Below are positions 22,930 to 36,204 of a DNA stretch of 64,000 bases, piece after piece; position 1 is the first letter of the stretch, and each line of letters opens with the position of its first letter. The translations under genes were made by a program, and so were the position numbers. Source of the stretch: Siphonodentalium dalli (taxonomy: Eukaryota; Mollusca; Scaphopoda; Gadilida; Siphonodentaliidae). The notes beneath the pieces were generated by a model. That model had not been told where the DNA came from. It made no database searches and was given only the letters and a program-made list of their open reading frames with translations. The stretch lies in NCBI GenBank assembly GCA_032622095.1, contig CP136069.1, forward strand, positions 100,286,278 through 100,350,277. The letters run 5' to 3'.

Positions 22930-25900
22930 AGCTCAACTTTACTTTATAAAGTTTGAGCTATTGCCATAGCTTGGTATCCGTCGTCCGTGTGTGTGTGCAT
23001 GTGTGTGTGCATGACTCGTCAACAATTTCCTTTAGCACGGGCTACAGGTTGTACCTTTGGTCAGATCATTATGAAATTTGTCAGTTGTTGACATTGACAT
23101 GTAAATGGGAACGAGTCATTTTGGGGTCATTCGGAAAAAAACATGGCTGCCAGTGGCCATCTTGGATTTCAAAATTAAATCCATTAGCATGGTCTACAGT
23201 TTGTACTGTTCGTCTGATCATCATGAAATTTGTCAGGGATGTTAATATTGACATGTAGATGGGAATGAGTAAAATTTTGGGGTCGTTCAGCCAAAAAACA
23301 TGGCCACCAGCATCCATCTTGGATTTTGATCTTTGCATGACTAAATCGTTTGGCACGGGCTACAGGTCGTACCTTTGGTCGGATCATCATGAAATATGTC
23401 ACATGTGGATGTAAAAAGGACATGTAGATGGGGAAAAGTCATTTTGGGGTCATTTGGCCAAAAAACATGGCCGCCAGCAGCCATCTTGTATTTTACTCTT
23501 TGCATGACTAAATCCTTTAGCATGGGCTACAGGTCGTATCTTTATTCGGATCATCATGAAATTGTCATGGCTGTTGACATTGACATGTAGATGGGAACGA
23601 GTCATTTTGGGGTCATTCGGCCATCTTGGATTTCAAAATTCAATCCATTAGCATAGGCTAAAGGCTGTACTGTTTGTCTGATCATCATGAAATTTGTCAC
23701 GGATGTTAATATTGACATGTAGATGGGAACGAGTAATTTTGGGGTCGTTCCTGGTCGTTTGGCCAGAAAACATGGCTGCTGGCAGCCATCTTGGATTTTA
23801 CTCTTTGCATGACTAAATTTCAAAATTCAATCCATTAGCACGGTCTACAGTTCGTACTGTTCGTCTGATCATCATGAAATTTGTCATGGATGTTAATATT
23901 GACATGTAGATATAATATTTTGGTCGTTCGGCCCGAAAACATGGCTGCTGGCAGCCATCTTGGATTTTACTCTTTGCATGACTAAATCCTTTCGCACGGG
24001 CTACAAGTCGTACCTTTGATCAGATCATCATGAAATTTGTCATGGGTGTTGACATTGACATGTAGATTTGAACGAGTCATTTTGGGGTCAATCGGCCAAA
24101 AAACTTGGCCGCCAGCAGCCATCATGGATTTTACTCTTTGCATGAATAAATCCTTTGCCACGGGCTACAGGTTGTACCTTTGGTCGGATCATTGTGAAAA
24201 TTGTCATGACTGTTGACATGTAGTTGGGAGCGAGTCATTTTGGTGTCATTCGGCCTTAAAACATGTCCACTTGCAGCCACCTTGGATTTTACTCTTTGCA
24301 CGACTAAATCCTTTGGCACACCCTACAGTCCACTTCCCTCATCCGATCATCACCATACTTCATATTAATATTGATATTGATCTTACTAGATGGAAGTTAT
24401 CAAATGTTTTTGAATTTCATTGGAAAACATAGCCGCCAGCAACCATCTTGGATTTTACTTTATATATATATATCTCTTCATGATGATAATCTGGTATTAG
24501 GGAGCTTGTCCAATTCCGACGGAGTTTCCGTCGGAATCGGAGTTTCCGATGGATATTTCCGATCTCCGATACCGATGGCAATCGGAGTTTTTGTATCGGT
24601 ATAAAACTCCGATTCCGTCGGAGATTTTTCGCAGTGTCGTCGGTAAAATCATCCGATTCAATCGGAGTTTTATATCGGAGTTCCCGTTCTTCAAGTGCGG
24701 TATGTTTTGGAAAACTCCGATCCCGTGAATTTTCGTAGGAGCTTTTAATAAATCGTCGTTTCGGTTCTTCGTGTATATTGTTTATATATATACCAGACAC
24801 AACGGAGAAAGACATGTAACATGTTACGTCCATTCTCAGCGACTCAGCCATTTCCGCTTCGCTGAGGAAATAACCTCCCCATAAATAGAAACCATATTCG
24901 CGCAATGCTAAAATAGGCCTATAATTATCAGTCGACGTAAACATCTCCGTAATAATTATAATATCAGATGAATTTATATGATAATAATATACTGAGTTGA
25001 AATTTATGTCGACTGTATAATTATATGCGTGCAGGATTTGAACCGGTGGAATATGATATCTACTGGTAAGTATATTATTGGGTGCATACAAGATTTGAAA
25101 TACACTGGGTTTACGGTATTCTCAGAATCCGACGATGTTGCAAATATAGTTTATATCGCTATAAAGTGCAGTTTAATATGGAATAATCCATTTCAATCCC
25201 GGCTGGGGGTGCAAATAATTATTCCATTTTCAATGACATACCGGTACCCAGGTATTACAACGTACTGGTATCAGTACTGAAATTGTCTTCTAATGTTTCC
25301 AAATCCGCCTGAACAAACCAAAGATCTATTTCTTGTTGCCATTTTCTGAATAATTATATCGTTTGAACCAACTTTGCGATTCTTAATTCAACTTCGGTCG
25401 AGTGAAAACCACGTGTGTGTGTTGTGTTGCAAACCGGAAGAGTGGATCAATCGGGAGGTTATTGGAAGAGCCTGTATAATTGATGGAAGAGCCGGACCAA
25501 TCCAGTGACGGCAGAATCAAGCCTCACCCAAATAAGGAAGTTGGATTTATTTTTATTTTTTATTGATATTGGGAATCGTAGGGATTATTCATTTTTAAGA
25601 GACGAGTAATACCATCGCACCAGATAAATAAACAACGTGTTTTGCGAAAGCGACAAACTGAAAATGACGCAACCAACAATCACGTAATAAAATGTTATGA
25701 TTTACTCGATATTAAAGCTAGATTTTTCCAGTTTTCTCCGCAAAAGTTTAAATTATAATCGGAGATGGGATGTGTATTCCCTTCATCACAAGGATTTCCC
25801 CATAAACGAACCGTCTGTTCAACTTTTTCTGGTGACTTTCTCAACTTTTCAGAGGAAGTTTGGCATAAATAAAAATGAAATTATTACACAAAACTCAAAT

Positions 25901-26268
25901 CACATCGCCGTTTTGATATCGGAGAAAACTCCGATGAAATCTGATTAAATCGGAGTTTTAACATCGTAGTTTTCATATCGGAGAAAAACTCTGATTTCAT
26001 CGGAGTTTTGTTCAGAGTTCATCGGAATTTTCACCGGAATTGATCGGAGTTCTTGATCGGAGAAAAAACTCCGATCTAAGAAATTCCGATGATGAGGGAG
26101 AAAACTCCGATTAAAAGCTCCGATCACCGACGGAAACTCCGTCGGAATTGGACAAGGTCCCTTACTTAGACATTTCAACTTTCCGCATTCCTAATCGCTC
26201 CATTGACTGAAACACATGAAATTATTTCCTTTCCAAGTTGAGCTACAGTGTCATTGACACTTTCATTT
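22930..26268 (+). mobile_element. Family D Helentron-like element with Harbinger-type insertion
   Basis: Same start (AGCTCAACTTTACTTTATAA) and end (AAGTTGAGCTACAGTGTCAT, then TGACACTTTCAT) as the copy at 13747. The body is about nine monomers. Its 3' part is split by the element at 24500-26161. Confidence 0.7.
24497..26164. mobile_element. PIF/Harbinger-type non-autonomous element
   Basis: A 1,662-bp element (24500-26161) starts GGGAGCTTGTCCAATTCCGA and ends TCGGAATTGGACAAGGTCCC, flanked by TTA on both sides (24497-24499, 26162-26164). A TTA target duplication with GGG-starting ends is typical of PIF/Harbinger. Both ends are rich in ATCGGAGTTTT / AAAACTCCGAT sub-repeats. Another family D copy (about 51486-51512) shows the unoccupied site (TCTAGTATCACTTAGAC). 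No transposase is present; the 225-codon minus-strand frame at 24417-25091 is chance. Confidence 0.8.
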
Positions 26269-26495
26269 CCCATTATTTTATGTTTAAAATCAGTATTACC
26301 ACTATGCGAGGCAGTTATGCAGTACTGTCTTCATAATGCTTAGTGATCAGTTACTCTTGCCGCTCTTAGAGGTTTCAATTATACATTTGGCTTGTAATTG
26401 TAACCAAGCCTTGCAGTTTAATCTGCCATTTTGAAAAAAACAAGGTTATAGTCATTAGTGCCAACTAGCAATATCATTTACAGTATTACTGGGCT

Positions 26496-26766
26496 TTAAC
26501 CCTTTCAGTGCCAGGGGCCGATCTCATCGGCTCTAATTTACGGTCTGTAAAATCGGCCCTAAAAAAATAAAAAATAAATAAAAAAATGTTTGGGTATGCT
26601 TAAGCATGCTATAGCGAATTTAAAAACAAACTGGATAAAACAGTAGGGGCATGTTATAACTCAAAACTAACACCAAGTATTCATAGTAATAATTTTGATG
26701 CCCATGAAAAACGTAAGATTCCCTGGCACTAAACCTACAAGATAAGTCTGGCACTGAAAGAGTTAA
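26496..26766. mobile_element. piggyBac-like MITE
   Basis: TTAA at 26496-26499 and 26763-26766 flanks a 263-bp element with ends CCCTTTCAGTGCCAG and CTGGCACTGAAAGAG (one mismatch). Non-coding. Different family from the MITE at 6505. Confidence 0.8.
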
Positions 26767-27372
26767 TACACATCAACTGTTTGCACTTTGAATCTACTAT
26801 TCTGTAATTTCACAGAACTTGTTAAACAATATGACAATTTTGTTATCAGCATTCTATCAACAACTTGCTTATTATTAAGTTCATTTATTTTTTGCTGCAA
26901 GCAGAGCTATGGTGGGTATACCATTTTATGGCTATCCCTTCACTGGGCACTCGTTGGTTTCGGGTGGGGGGAGGACATCTTGTTACTATAGTATAGGACT
27001 ATGCATGGATAGTAACTTTGTTGCCTTGTGGCAGTTATTGCCCTCCACCTTGACAAAATATTTTGTTGACGTTGATTATTGGTTGTTTGCGTTTATAATA
27101 ATAAACAGCCCATTTTAATCTGAACTATACTGTTTGTTGTCAATGAACAAGCTTATCCTTTGAGTGCCCCTCTTGTCCTTGTATATAGGCATACTTAAGA
27201 TTCTGAAGAACAGAAAATCACTATTATAAAAATAATTATCAAAGTCAATTAAAATCAATTAAAAGAGATTGGGTTTTTTCCCCATATTTCAATGGCGTAT
27301 ATTTATACGTACGTATGCGCAGTATTAAGATTCGCCATGTTGTTCTTATATTAAGAAAATGTTTGTTTTTGG

Positions 27373-27480
27373 GCATGAAATTTGTCATGGATGTTAACAT
27401 TGACATGTAGATGGGAATGAGTTAGCCATCTTGGATTTTACTCTTTGCATAACTAAATCATTTGGCATGGGCTACAAGTC
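27373..27480 (+). repeat. Isolated family D monomer fragment
   Basis: CATGAAATTTGTCATGGATG, GACATGTAGATGGGAATGAG and CATGGGCTACAAGTC match one D monomer with an internal deletion. No D ends nearby. Confidence 0.7.
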
Positions 27481-27669
27481 AAAGGTTTGTAACCAAATTC
27501 ACCCCACCTCGTACCATGATCATGGTTGGTCGTCTTCCTGGTGCCCATATATGGAGATATATAAAACATAAAGGATGGCTGATGTATTTAAAGATATATG
27601 AGAGCACATCCCTCAGTTCGTGGTGTTTTCATGACTTAAAATAGCGTAGGTGATCACAAAAATAGTTGT

Positions 27670-28410
27670 ATTTTTGTTATTTGCCAGCTGCCTTTTGTAA
27701 AGTGTCTCAGGCTGTTGGATCTATTGATCTAAACCTTCGACACGGACAAGAGTTCAAATCCGACATGTAGTATCTGTCAGGCTTTGTGTAGCCATCAATC
27801 AGTGCTCTGAGAACGATTCCAGAAGCAAAAGATTCTCAGACAAAATTTTGAAAAACACACTCCTCTACAGTGTCATGTCCAGGGATGACACTGCTAGGCA
27901 CACCATCGGATGGGGAACAGATATTAATGGCTGTCCCGTGGCAACAATATGTGCACATTAAAGAACCCTACCATGTCGATGAAGTCACGGGTAAAATGGC
28001 AAAATTACCTGATCAAAATTTGAGTCATCGGACTCATGAGACCACAATGGAAATAAGGCACTTCTAAGAGCCTTTCCTGTGCTATCCCGGGCATTTGTAC
28101 GAATAAACTGTTCAAGACTTCAAATAGGGTGGGGTACATAAAACAGTGATAATTTGTCATTATTATTTGCCAGCCACTTGCTGTGAAGTGCCACATGGTG
28201 CAGGCTTTCGGGAACCAACACATCCATGGTGTGAATATCTTGATAAGAAATAATTTTTTGGCCACACCCTTAATTAATATTGAGAGCATATAATTTCAGT
28301 ATAGTGTCGTGAAGACTTCAAATAGGGTAGGGGGTCCTCAAAACAGAAAGTTTGCCTTTCTTATTTGCCAGCCACTTTTTGTAAAGTGCCCAATTCCATC
28401 TATATAAATT
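27670..28410 (+). repeat. Family H repeat (TTTGCCAGCCACTTTTTGT units)
   Basis: TTATTTGCCAGCYRC...GTAAAGTG recurs at about 27679, 28166 and 28359, with TCAAATAGGGTRGGG and CTTTCGGGAACCAAC between. The family reappears at 35890-36130. Near 27930-28000 it holds GTCCCGTGGCAACAATATGT followed by GCACATTAAAGAACCC. Class unknown. Confidence 0.5.
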
Positions 28411-28454
28411 GTGTACTTCCTTAAACAACTACCCATTGTACATAAACTCAGTTA

Positions 28455-31400
28455 TACTCTAGTAGCTGAGGTGGTTTTGTATGCACTTTTATGTCCAGAG
28501 CAAAACTCTTCATGAATCCACAATTGAAGGTACAAGAACAATATTTGGTTGGTGACACATTTCCCAATGAGGGCGAAATGGGTCAAATTTTATGGCCACG
28601 CCCCTTTTTGCGCGAAGTACTACCACCCGCCGTGACTATATCTCCAGAACCGTTGGACATAGTGGGTCGAATAACCACTCAAAATGTGCGGAATGGCCAC
28701 ATTATGGGGGGTCAGTAATACATTTTCATATCCAAAAGTCAATGGTTTTTAAGATAATTGCCAAAAACCAAAAACAATACATTTTTAAGGGCCCAATTTT
28801 GGGGTTCAGCACTTTTATCTCAAAGCTGAGCCCCCAATTAGAATTTTATTGACCTATATCCATCGGTGCCACATACAGGTATCATTTCTGATATTTTCTG
28901 TACCATTATCGGATGGGATTGACCTTCAAGGAGCTCTTGACCCTGAAAATAAGGTTTTTGGATGGAATATATTGGTTGTAGAATGAAAAACAGACATTTT
29001 CCCAATAACAAAGATGTTGAGGAAATCATCAGTTATGGGGTATTTGATCAGTAACTTAAAACTCCTACAAAAAGGTTACCTGGTGATATAATTTGAATGT
29101 AGTTCATCTTTTGTTATCTAGATTTCATGGCCTTTGATGTGAGATGGCTGCCAAAATGGTTATAAATGGAATGACATATATCACATTAGCAATATACTTG
29201 TAAATGAGTTCAATGTGTTATTTTCTTTAAACTTATGGGAGAACATGGTGTTTTTATGGTATTCTAATGTTGAATTGAATTATACTCAGCCCACAAGTAG
29301 GTTTAGTAAATGTTGAGTTACTACAATTTGATCAATCAGTATGATTCGGTAGTCGAGCAGGTTGTGTCTTTATCAGTCCCACATCAATTTTGATTGGCTG
29401 CATCACCATTTTGTATAAAGGTTCTACAATTTCCTTAACACGTACATTATTTTAGAACAAATAATGGCTAGCCTGGCATGATTGCCTATATTTATATCCT
29501 GATATATGTATACGTACACGTAGATGTATATTTGCCCTAAATTGTTTCTGGTTCAAATTTGGGAGTTTGTAAGAAAATAAGTCATAAGAAAGATGCAGTT
29601 GCAGTAATATTAAAATATATTGTCCTGTTCAAAACTAACAAATACATGTCCAGTTATAATAAATCCACACATTAAAAATATAGGGCTTCCATAAATACAG
29701 AATATTTTCCAACTTGACAATCGTTCCTTGTGTTCAACTGAGTGAGTTCATGTGAGGTTCATGGAAATTTATTTGGCAAGCTTGATTCTAAAGTGTCTAG
29801 CTTTATGGGCTTGACATTCCGAATGCAATCCTGTTGCGTTGTGAGCTCAGAGAGAGTGAGAAGAAAAATACAAGCATCAGTTGATATGCAGATATAAATA
29901 CATACAAATCTACATTCTGTAGGTAGCCATGCTATGCAATCCTCCCTCATGTTTCAACTTGTCAAGGAAAAATGATCACATTACCAATGTCTATGATAGT
30001 CAGATGTTTTTGTAGAATTTGTAGATTTGTGGATGTTGTAGATTTTGTAGATTTCTGGATGTTGTAATGCAATATAGATCTCCATTATAGTTGCACAAAT
30101 TTATTTTTCATTTCGTCCCTTTAAATTGACTTTTATGTATGTATATGTGCCACTCCAAAAATGTCAGTAAAAGTACTGTAAACCGTTTGGTTTTATGTTA
30201 TAGGCACAGGAGATATATATATATATATACTTTACATGTCAAATATTGTGAACCATGCAGGTACGTGTATGTGTGTCAGTCGCCTTATGTGTGTGATGTA
30301 CATACAGTAACTACATGTATATTCTAGTGAAACATGCTATGGCCATGCCTACGTATACGTATGTACACTGATTTTAACACAATCAGGTTATAATCTATGT
30401 TTGAGGAAAGTTACTATGTATTTTTCATTTGTGTTGCATTTGTCAATATTAATGGGTCCCAGGAGCCCAGATGTTACTAGTGCAGAGCCCATTTAATTTT
30501 CATGAGACTGGTGGACTTCATGTCTATACTCCTAAATAAACATGACTCTGAGTCTTATCAGACCAAGACGGTATTGTGTAGGTTTTATTAGAATTATATT
30601 TAGAAAAGACTCAACCATTATTTTTCCACTGCCCTATATATCACAATATATTCATTTGGCAGTATTCATCCCAAGTTTAGTGGTGATGCTAATAAATTTG
30701 GTATGATATTCAGGTAGAGCAAAGCGATCTGAACAAATCGAGGATAAGCCACTATGTGTAGAAAACATTAAAAACATGTATATTGTGAAATATTTCAATA
30801 ATGGGTGCTGGTTTTTACAAACTGGCCGTAATTGAGATGACTATTCCTGTTGTTTATCAGGGTACACATTAAATATTTTGAAGTATATATGTTCTTGAAT
30901 GTTTCATACAGACACTGACTTTTGCACAAATTGCTTGGATTAGCCAAACAATGCAAACATAACCAACTTTAGGTAAAATGATGGTACTTAACAGAATCGC
31001 TTTGACCTACAAACATCATAGCAATCCAGCAGTACCCATCAGCATAATATAAAATTAGCAGGACCACTTAACCTGGGGTGGTATTGAAAATGAAAATATC
31101 TTTAAAATGGTAAGTTATGAGGGCTATTACCTATTATGAAGAATTATGTTAGTGAAACCTGCAAGTGCTGCAACTATCATGGCCAATCAAAACTAATTCC
31201 ATCATTTCCTAAAACTTTTTGTGAGATGAGGTGTCCTTTTGGATGAATTGATTACTTCTGAAATATATACTGGTATATATGGTCATCTCTCATCTGATTA
31301 CAACATGTTTTTACTATGCCCAGATGCAATACCCATTTTAAGATCGCAACATGTGGCTGCTGCATGAAGCAAACAGCTGGTCATTCCATTTAGTAAAAGT

Positions 31401-32293
31401 GTTTAGCATGTTTCGTAGCTTGGTCACTTAAATCAGATCAGCTGTTAAATGTTCATAACAAATTTTGAAAACCTGTTTTTTTCAATCTGTACATTTCTGT
31501 TGATTAGAGGACAACTGTTACCTGATTTTTGGTAAAGCACACCAGTTTCCAAGGCATGTTCAGTCGTGAAGAGCTCATGTTGTGTGTCAGGGTCAACACA
31601 TCCTCAGCAGCAATTTCCAGCTAATCCCATTGTGTGTGGTCAATTGTGCTCTTAAGTCGATCAGATAATTCGGATAGTTCTTTAAAAAGTGTCATACATA
31701 TGCTGTGGCCTTGGTGGTATTGTATACTTCTGGTGCGTAACATGCTGAAATCTGTTTTTGGCAATTATCTTAAAAACCATTGACTTTTGGACATGAAAAT
31801 GTATTACTGACCCCCCATAATATGGATTTTCAGGGTCAAGAGCTCCTTGAAGGTCAATCCCATCCGATAATGGTACAGAAATTATACCTATATGTGGTAC
31901 CGATGGATATAGATCAATAAAATTCGAATTGGGGGCTCAGCTTTGAGATAAAAGTGCTGAACCCCAAAATTGGGCCCTTAAAAATGGATTGTTTTTGGTT
32001 TTTGGCAATTATCTTAAAAACCATTGACTTTTGGATATGAAAATGTATTACTGACCCCCCATAATGTGGCCATTCCGCACATTTTGAGTGGTTACTCGAC
32101 CCCCTATGTCCAACGGTTCTGGAGAGGTGGTAGTACTTCGCGCAAAAAGGGGCGTGACCATTTGACCCATTTCGCCCTCATGGGAAATGTGTCACCAACC
32201 AAATATTGTTCGTGTACCTTCAATTAGTGGATTCATGAAGAGTTTTGCTCTGGACATAAAAGTGCATACAAAACCACCTCATCTACTAGAGTA
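28455..32293. mobile_element. 3.8-kb DNA element with about 470-bp inverted arms
   Basis: Left arm 28457-28949 and right arm about 31826-32291 are reverse complements at high identity. The outer ends are CTCTAGTAG and CTACTAGAG, with TA on both sides. Inside the right arm, 31758-31825 is a second partial copy of arm sequence. The interior (28950-31757) is AT-rich with only short frames and no recognised transposase, so the element appears non-autonomous. Superfamily not assigned: TA duplication would fit Tc1/mariner-like elements, but such long arms are unusual there. Confidence 0.75.
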
Positions 32294-32374
32294 TTAATCT
32301 TGAGAGGAAATTATTCCAGTTCATTGTGTGTTATTGAGCAGGTGTCCTAAAAACAGTGAAAAATCTAATTTTAT

Positions 32375-32712
32375 GTACCCATACCATAGTATGGAACACA
32401 TAGTGTCGACGTCTGGATTGACCACTCGTTGTTCGTCCGTCTGCCTGTCTGTCCATCTGTCTGTAGACACTTTACGCATAATGCGATAACTCAAACATTT
32501 TCTGTCTGATCGGAACCAAATTTTGTATATTGGTTTCTCAGCCCAAAATACAGATTGAGTTCGAATATGGGTTTGATCCAATTTATTTTAAAGGAGTTAT
32601 GACCCTTTTTCGAAAAACATAATTTGAAAAACAATTTTTTTTTTTTTTTTTTAAATGATAACAAAAATATTTTATGGAAAAAAAAATTGTCATTGACACT
32701 TTCATTTGTTTC
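32375..32712 (+). mobile_element. Monomer family A, copy 2 with 3' end
   Basis: Starts CCCATACCATAGTATGG, a TCTG/TCCG microsatellite, then one monomer (GATCGGAACCAAATTTTG, CCCAAAATACAGATTGAGTT, GAGTTATGACCC). A poly-T/poly-A region follows, then the TGTCATTGACACTTTCATTT terminus also seen in family D. Confidence 0.65.
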
Positions 32713-33010
32713 AGTTTTGTACCATTAATTAGGTATTTGAAAATATGAAGATTTTATTGCAATACTCAATAGTTACATGCAATATAATGATGTCAATAAA
32801 TTACCATTATGAACATCCAATATCCAGAGTATATGAGAGTACATGTTACATTCCAAGTGAAATCTTTTTATTAATTGAGTCATGACAGAGCTCTGGTCTT
32901 TGGTTAGATGAAGTCAAAGATAAACAACACTGCTGGCATCTGTCAAATTTGATTATAAATGGCAGCATTAAACTCTTGTTGCTCCTATTCTTGAAATTTC
33001 ATTACAGGGT

Positions 33011-34202
33011 GTGATAAGTAGAGGTGCCACAATTATTGATTTTGATAATCGATAATCTGTCGTAAATAATCGACTATAATCGATTAATCATACCTAATAA
33101 TATCAGTGGAAGTATTCCGTAATATGGCCTATTGGGTGGGTGCTGGTTAACTGCACTGTCGCGGGTTGTTTGAGGTATCGGCTGTGTACTTACAAGTGGT
33201 CTGGGTTTTTAGATGCCAGCAAATTGTCTATTCCCACGAGTACTTCCACACAAAGGAGCCGCCTCGCTTTCGGTTTTCAGGCTGATGTCATTTTTACGTT
33301 AATAAAGTGCATCATAAACCACTGTTAATGATCAATGAACACAATGTATTCAATACCAGCACAATTTTCGGTGATATTATGTTTATAATATTTGTGAGTT
33401 CATTAATTTCAGTGTTATGAATAGCCAAACATACAAACAATATAAAAGTAGGAATGCATGACGGATGGCCAACAGTTCCTAAAAAAAGAAACTATAAGTT
33501 TCATCAAACTTTGAGAGCATGGATAACAATCACAAAGGTGTGCCCCCATCCACAAATTGCAGGACTCAGAACAAGATAAATATTTGATAATATCGAGTTT
33601 CATTCAGCGTTCACTGCATGATACGCGATAGCCTATACTAATATAAACTCTAAGATTACTTATGCAAACAAATTATACTCGCAAATGACGTCACGGAGAA
33701 CATCGCTGATTAAAATGCCGTAGGTTCCCTGGTTTCCAGAGATTGTCAATCAACTCCCCATTGGTTCAATCAGATTCAAGGGCAAGTGCGTTCAGTTCAT
33801 TGAACACGGTGACTGTCGGAACATTTCAAAGATGTAGTGCCACCTTTCAAGTATAAATATAAAATGACGTCGCCATAAGTTCACACTGCAGTGCAGCCAA
33901 TTTGTAGAATGTACAATGACCCGAAGAGTAACCATGTCACATCATCAAATGAACTGCCGACTGTTTGCAACCTAAGTTAGTAGTACTCATGTTGTTGGAA
34001 TCTCTTTGATATGCGATCAAAGGTTGTTAACCCATCGGTTGTAGATTAAACTGTAAAACAAACACGGTATTCAATAATACTCGGCATTTTCCGATGTCAA
34101 ATTAATAATGCAGATTAATTGACGATGGAATTGGAAATCGATTATCGGCTTTATCAACGGTTCATCGATTATACGATTAATCGTGGCACCCCTAGTGATA
34201 AG
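33011..34202. mobile_element. Complete hAT-type non-autonomous element
   Basis: An 8-bp direct duplication GTGATAAG (33011-33018 and 34195-34202) flanks 33019-34194. The ends are TAGAGGTGCCAC and GTGGCACCCCTA (one mismatch), with further inverted sequence around GATTAATCGT. The 8-bp duplication and terminal sequence are typical of the hAT superfamily. The interior has no transposase. A truncated relative lies at 1682-2533. Confidence 0.88.
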
Positions 34203-35880
34203 GGGTCCCTCACCTATGTATAAAGTGCCTTCTATATATTCCATTGATCTGCTTAGAAAATAATTAATCCTTTCCAAGGTTCCCATAGACATGTTCTATA
34301 ATGTACAATGACTCTTCTTCATATCTCTTATCTATGCATATGAACACTATTCACTTCTATTGATTTTGGTATTGACTGATTAATTGACTTTTGAAAAATA
34401 TATTAACCCTTCAGGCACATGCTTCAATGTGAAATTAAAATAATGGCTGATAACCAATATGATTTATCTGTGCAATAGGTAACAGGCAGATAAATCTACA
34501 TGATTATTGTAAGTGATGCCTTGTTTTGAATATCAAGATGATAGATGTTGTTAACATTTCCAGGAACCTTATTTTCCCATTTATTCATATCGTCATGGTT
34601 GATTGAATTTTAGGGGCCACAGAGCGCTCAAAAGATTAACATTGAAGGCTATGGATTTTAGTGTCCAAGCTACTTGTAAAACATTGTAATGTGTGAAACC
34701 ATTGACTGAGGGCTACTTACCTTCTTTTATATGAACTATGGTAATCTGTTTCGATTAAGGGGTCATAGGGGCCAGCATCCTCACCATACTCTGTCTCTAT
34801 AACATTATATAGATAACACTTTTGTATTGTATAAACTACATATATTTTTGAAAACCATACACCCCTGTTATGAAACATTTAAACTTGCATGCACCTAACA
34901 ATATAAGCATTCCTTATTACACAGGTCAGATCTGATCGTATCTGTCGGACATGTTTGATAAACAAATAACAACTGGGCAGAATGGTGGGGGGGGGGGGGT
35001 AATTAAAGTACAATTTAAATATGAGATGGAATCTCATACATATATGTTGTTTTAAGCACTCTGGATTGTCAACAAATTATAATTTATTTTTAGAAGTGAA
35101 TGAATTTTGAATATTTGGCAAAAGTGGCAGAGATAGGGGTTTATCACTTTTGCTTCCAATGACTTAACTTAAACGTCTAAACATATCATCCGAAATCACT
35201 AAAACCGTTGGATCTCACAGTGAGAGGTCTTTGGATGAATAGGGACAGAGTTATGAGATTTAAAACTACTCCTCCCCACCCCAAATACTTTAAACCTTCT
35301 TAAGACAAATTATTTGAGCTTTTGATTTCAAGTTTGCTACTGATATATGGATTCCTGTGATCATATCACAGTTAACAAATTATCAGTTATAGCTAATCGC
35401 TATCGCCAAGGTATGGGTTAAACATCTGCCGGCCACTTTTTGTAATGTGTCTGATTATCTTGTACTGGTACTGATTTATGAGGTTTCTGGATGATAAATT
35501 TAGTTTGGGTTATTTTATCGGAACCAAATTTGGAATGTGAGTTTTCCAGACCAAAATGCAGGCCAAGTTCGATTATTGTTTCGGTCCGATTATTTTTTAC
35601 AGACTTTAAATGGCTCTTTTCGACTTAGAATTTTCAATATTTGAGGTTTCCGGATGATAATTTTAGTTTGGTTTAGTATTTTATCGGAACCAAATTTGGC
35701 TCTTTTCGACTTAGAATTTTCAATATTTGAGGTTTCCCTATTAACATATTTTTTTTTATATATGTTTATTTGATTTAGAAAATTCAGCGTCCGCCCATAA
35801 TAACATTTCCTATACTACAATTTAGTGCCACTGCCATTGTTTGTTTGAATACAGTTCATACAAGCACACCAGCATATATT
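34203..35880. other. Mostly unique intronic sequence
   Basis: A G-run at 34985-34999 and a diverged family B-like pair of monomers at about 35470-35760 (GAACCAAATTTGG, GACTTAGAATTTTCAATATT, GAGGTTTCCGGATGATAA). No exon recognised. Confidence 0.45.
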
Positions 35881-35889
35881 TCACGCCCA

Positions 35890-36130
35890 GTATGTGCCAA
35901 AGGCTTTCAGGAACCAACCCATCCATAAACATTTTGTATGTCCTGATATATTACTACCCTTAGCCCACATCATCAGTCAATATTGAGAGCAATCAGTTCA
36001 GTTCGCATTATGTTCAACTACAACACATCAGTTGGGTAGGGGGTCCTCAAAACAGCACATTCGTCTTTCTTATTTATGAGCCGCTTTGTGTAAAAGCGGC
36101 ACAGGCTTTTGGGAAACAAGCCACCCATAA
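35890..36130 (+). repeat. Family H repeat, second location
   Basis: GGCTTTCAGGAACCAAC, CAATATTGAGAGCA, GTAGGGGGTCCTCAAAACAG and a TTATTTATGAGCCGCTTTGTG unit parallel 28165-28400. Confidence 0.6.
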
Positions 36131-36204
36131 TATGATCATATGCCAGGGTAATTAACGAACCAAAGCAAAACCACTCACACACGAGGGTAGCTGTGGCTTT
36201 TTAT

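Noticed and set aside
24417-25091. Longest open frame in the window (about 224 codons, minus strand)
   Set aside because: It runs from a family D monomer through the Harbinger-type end, across element borders, with low-complexity Arg/Ser composition and no domain. Chance frame in repeat DNA.
27735-27770. GAGTTCAAATCCGAC as a tRNA T-arm (box B)
   Set aside because: No matching acceptor stem, anticodon arm or box A at the right distance; likewise GGATTTGAACC at 25035-25045.
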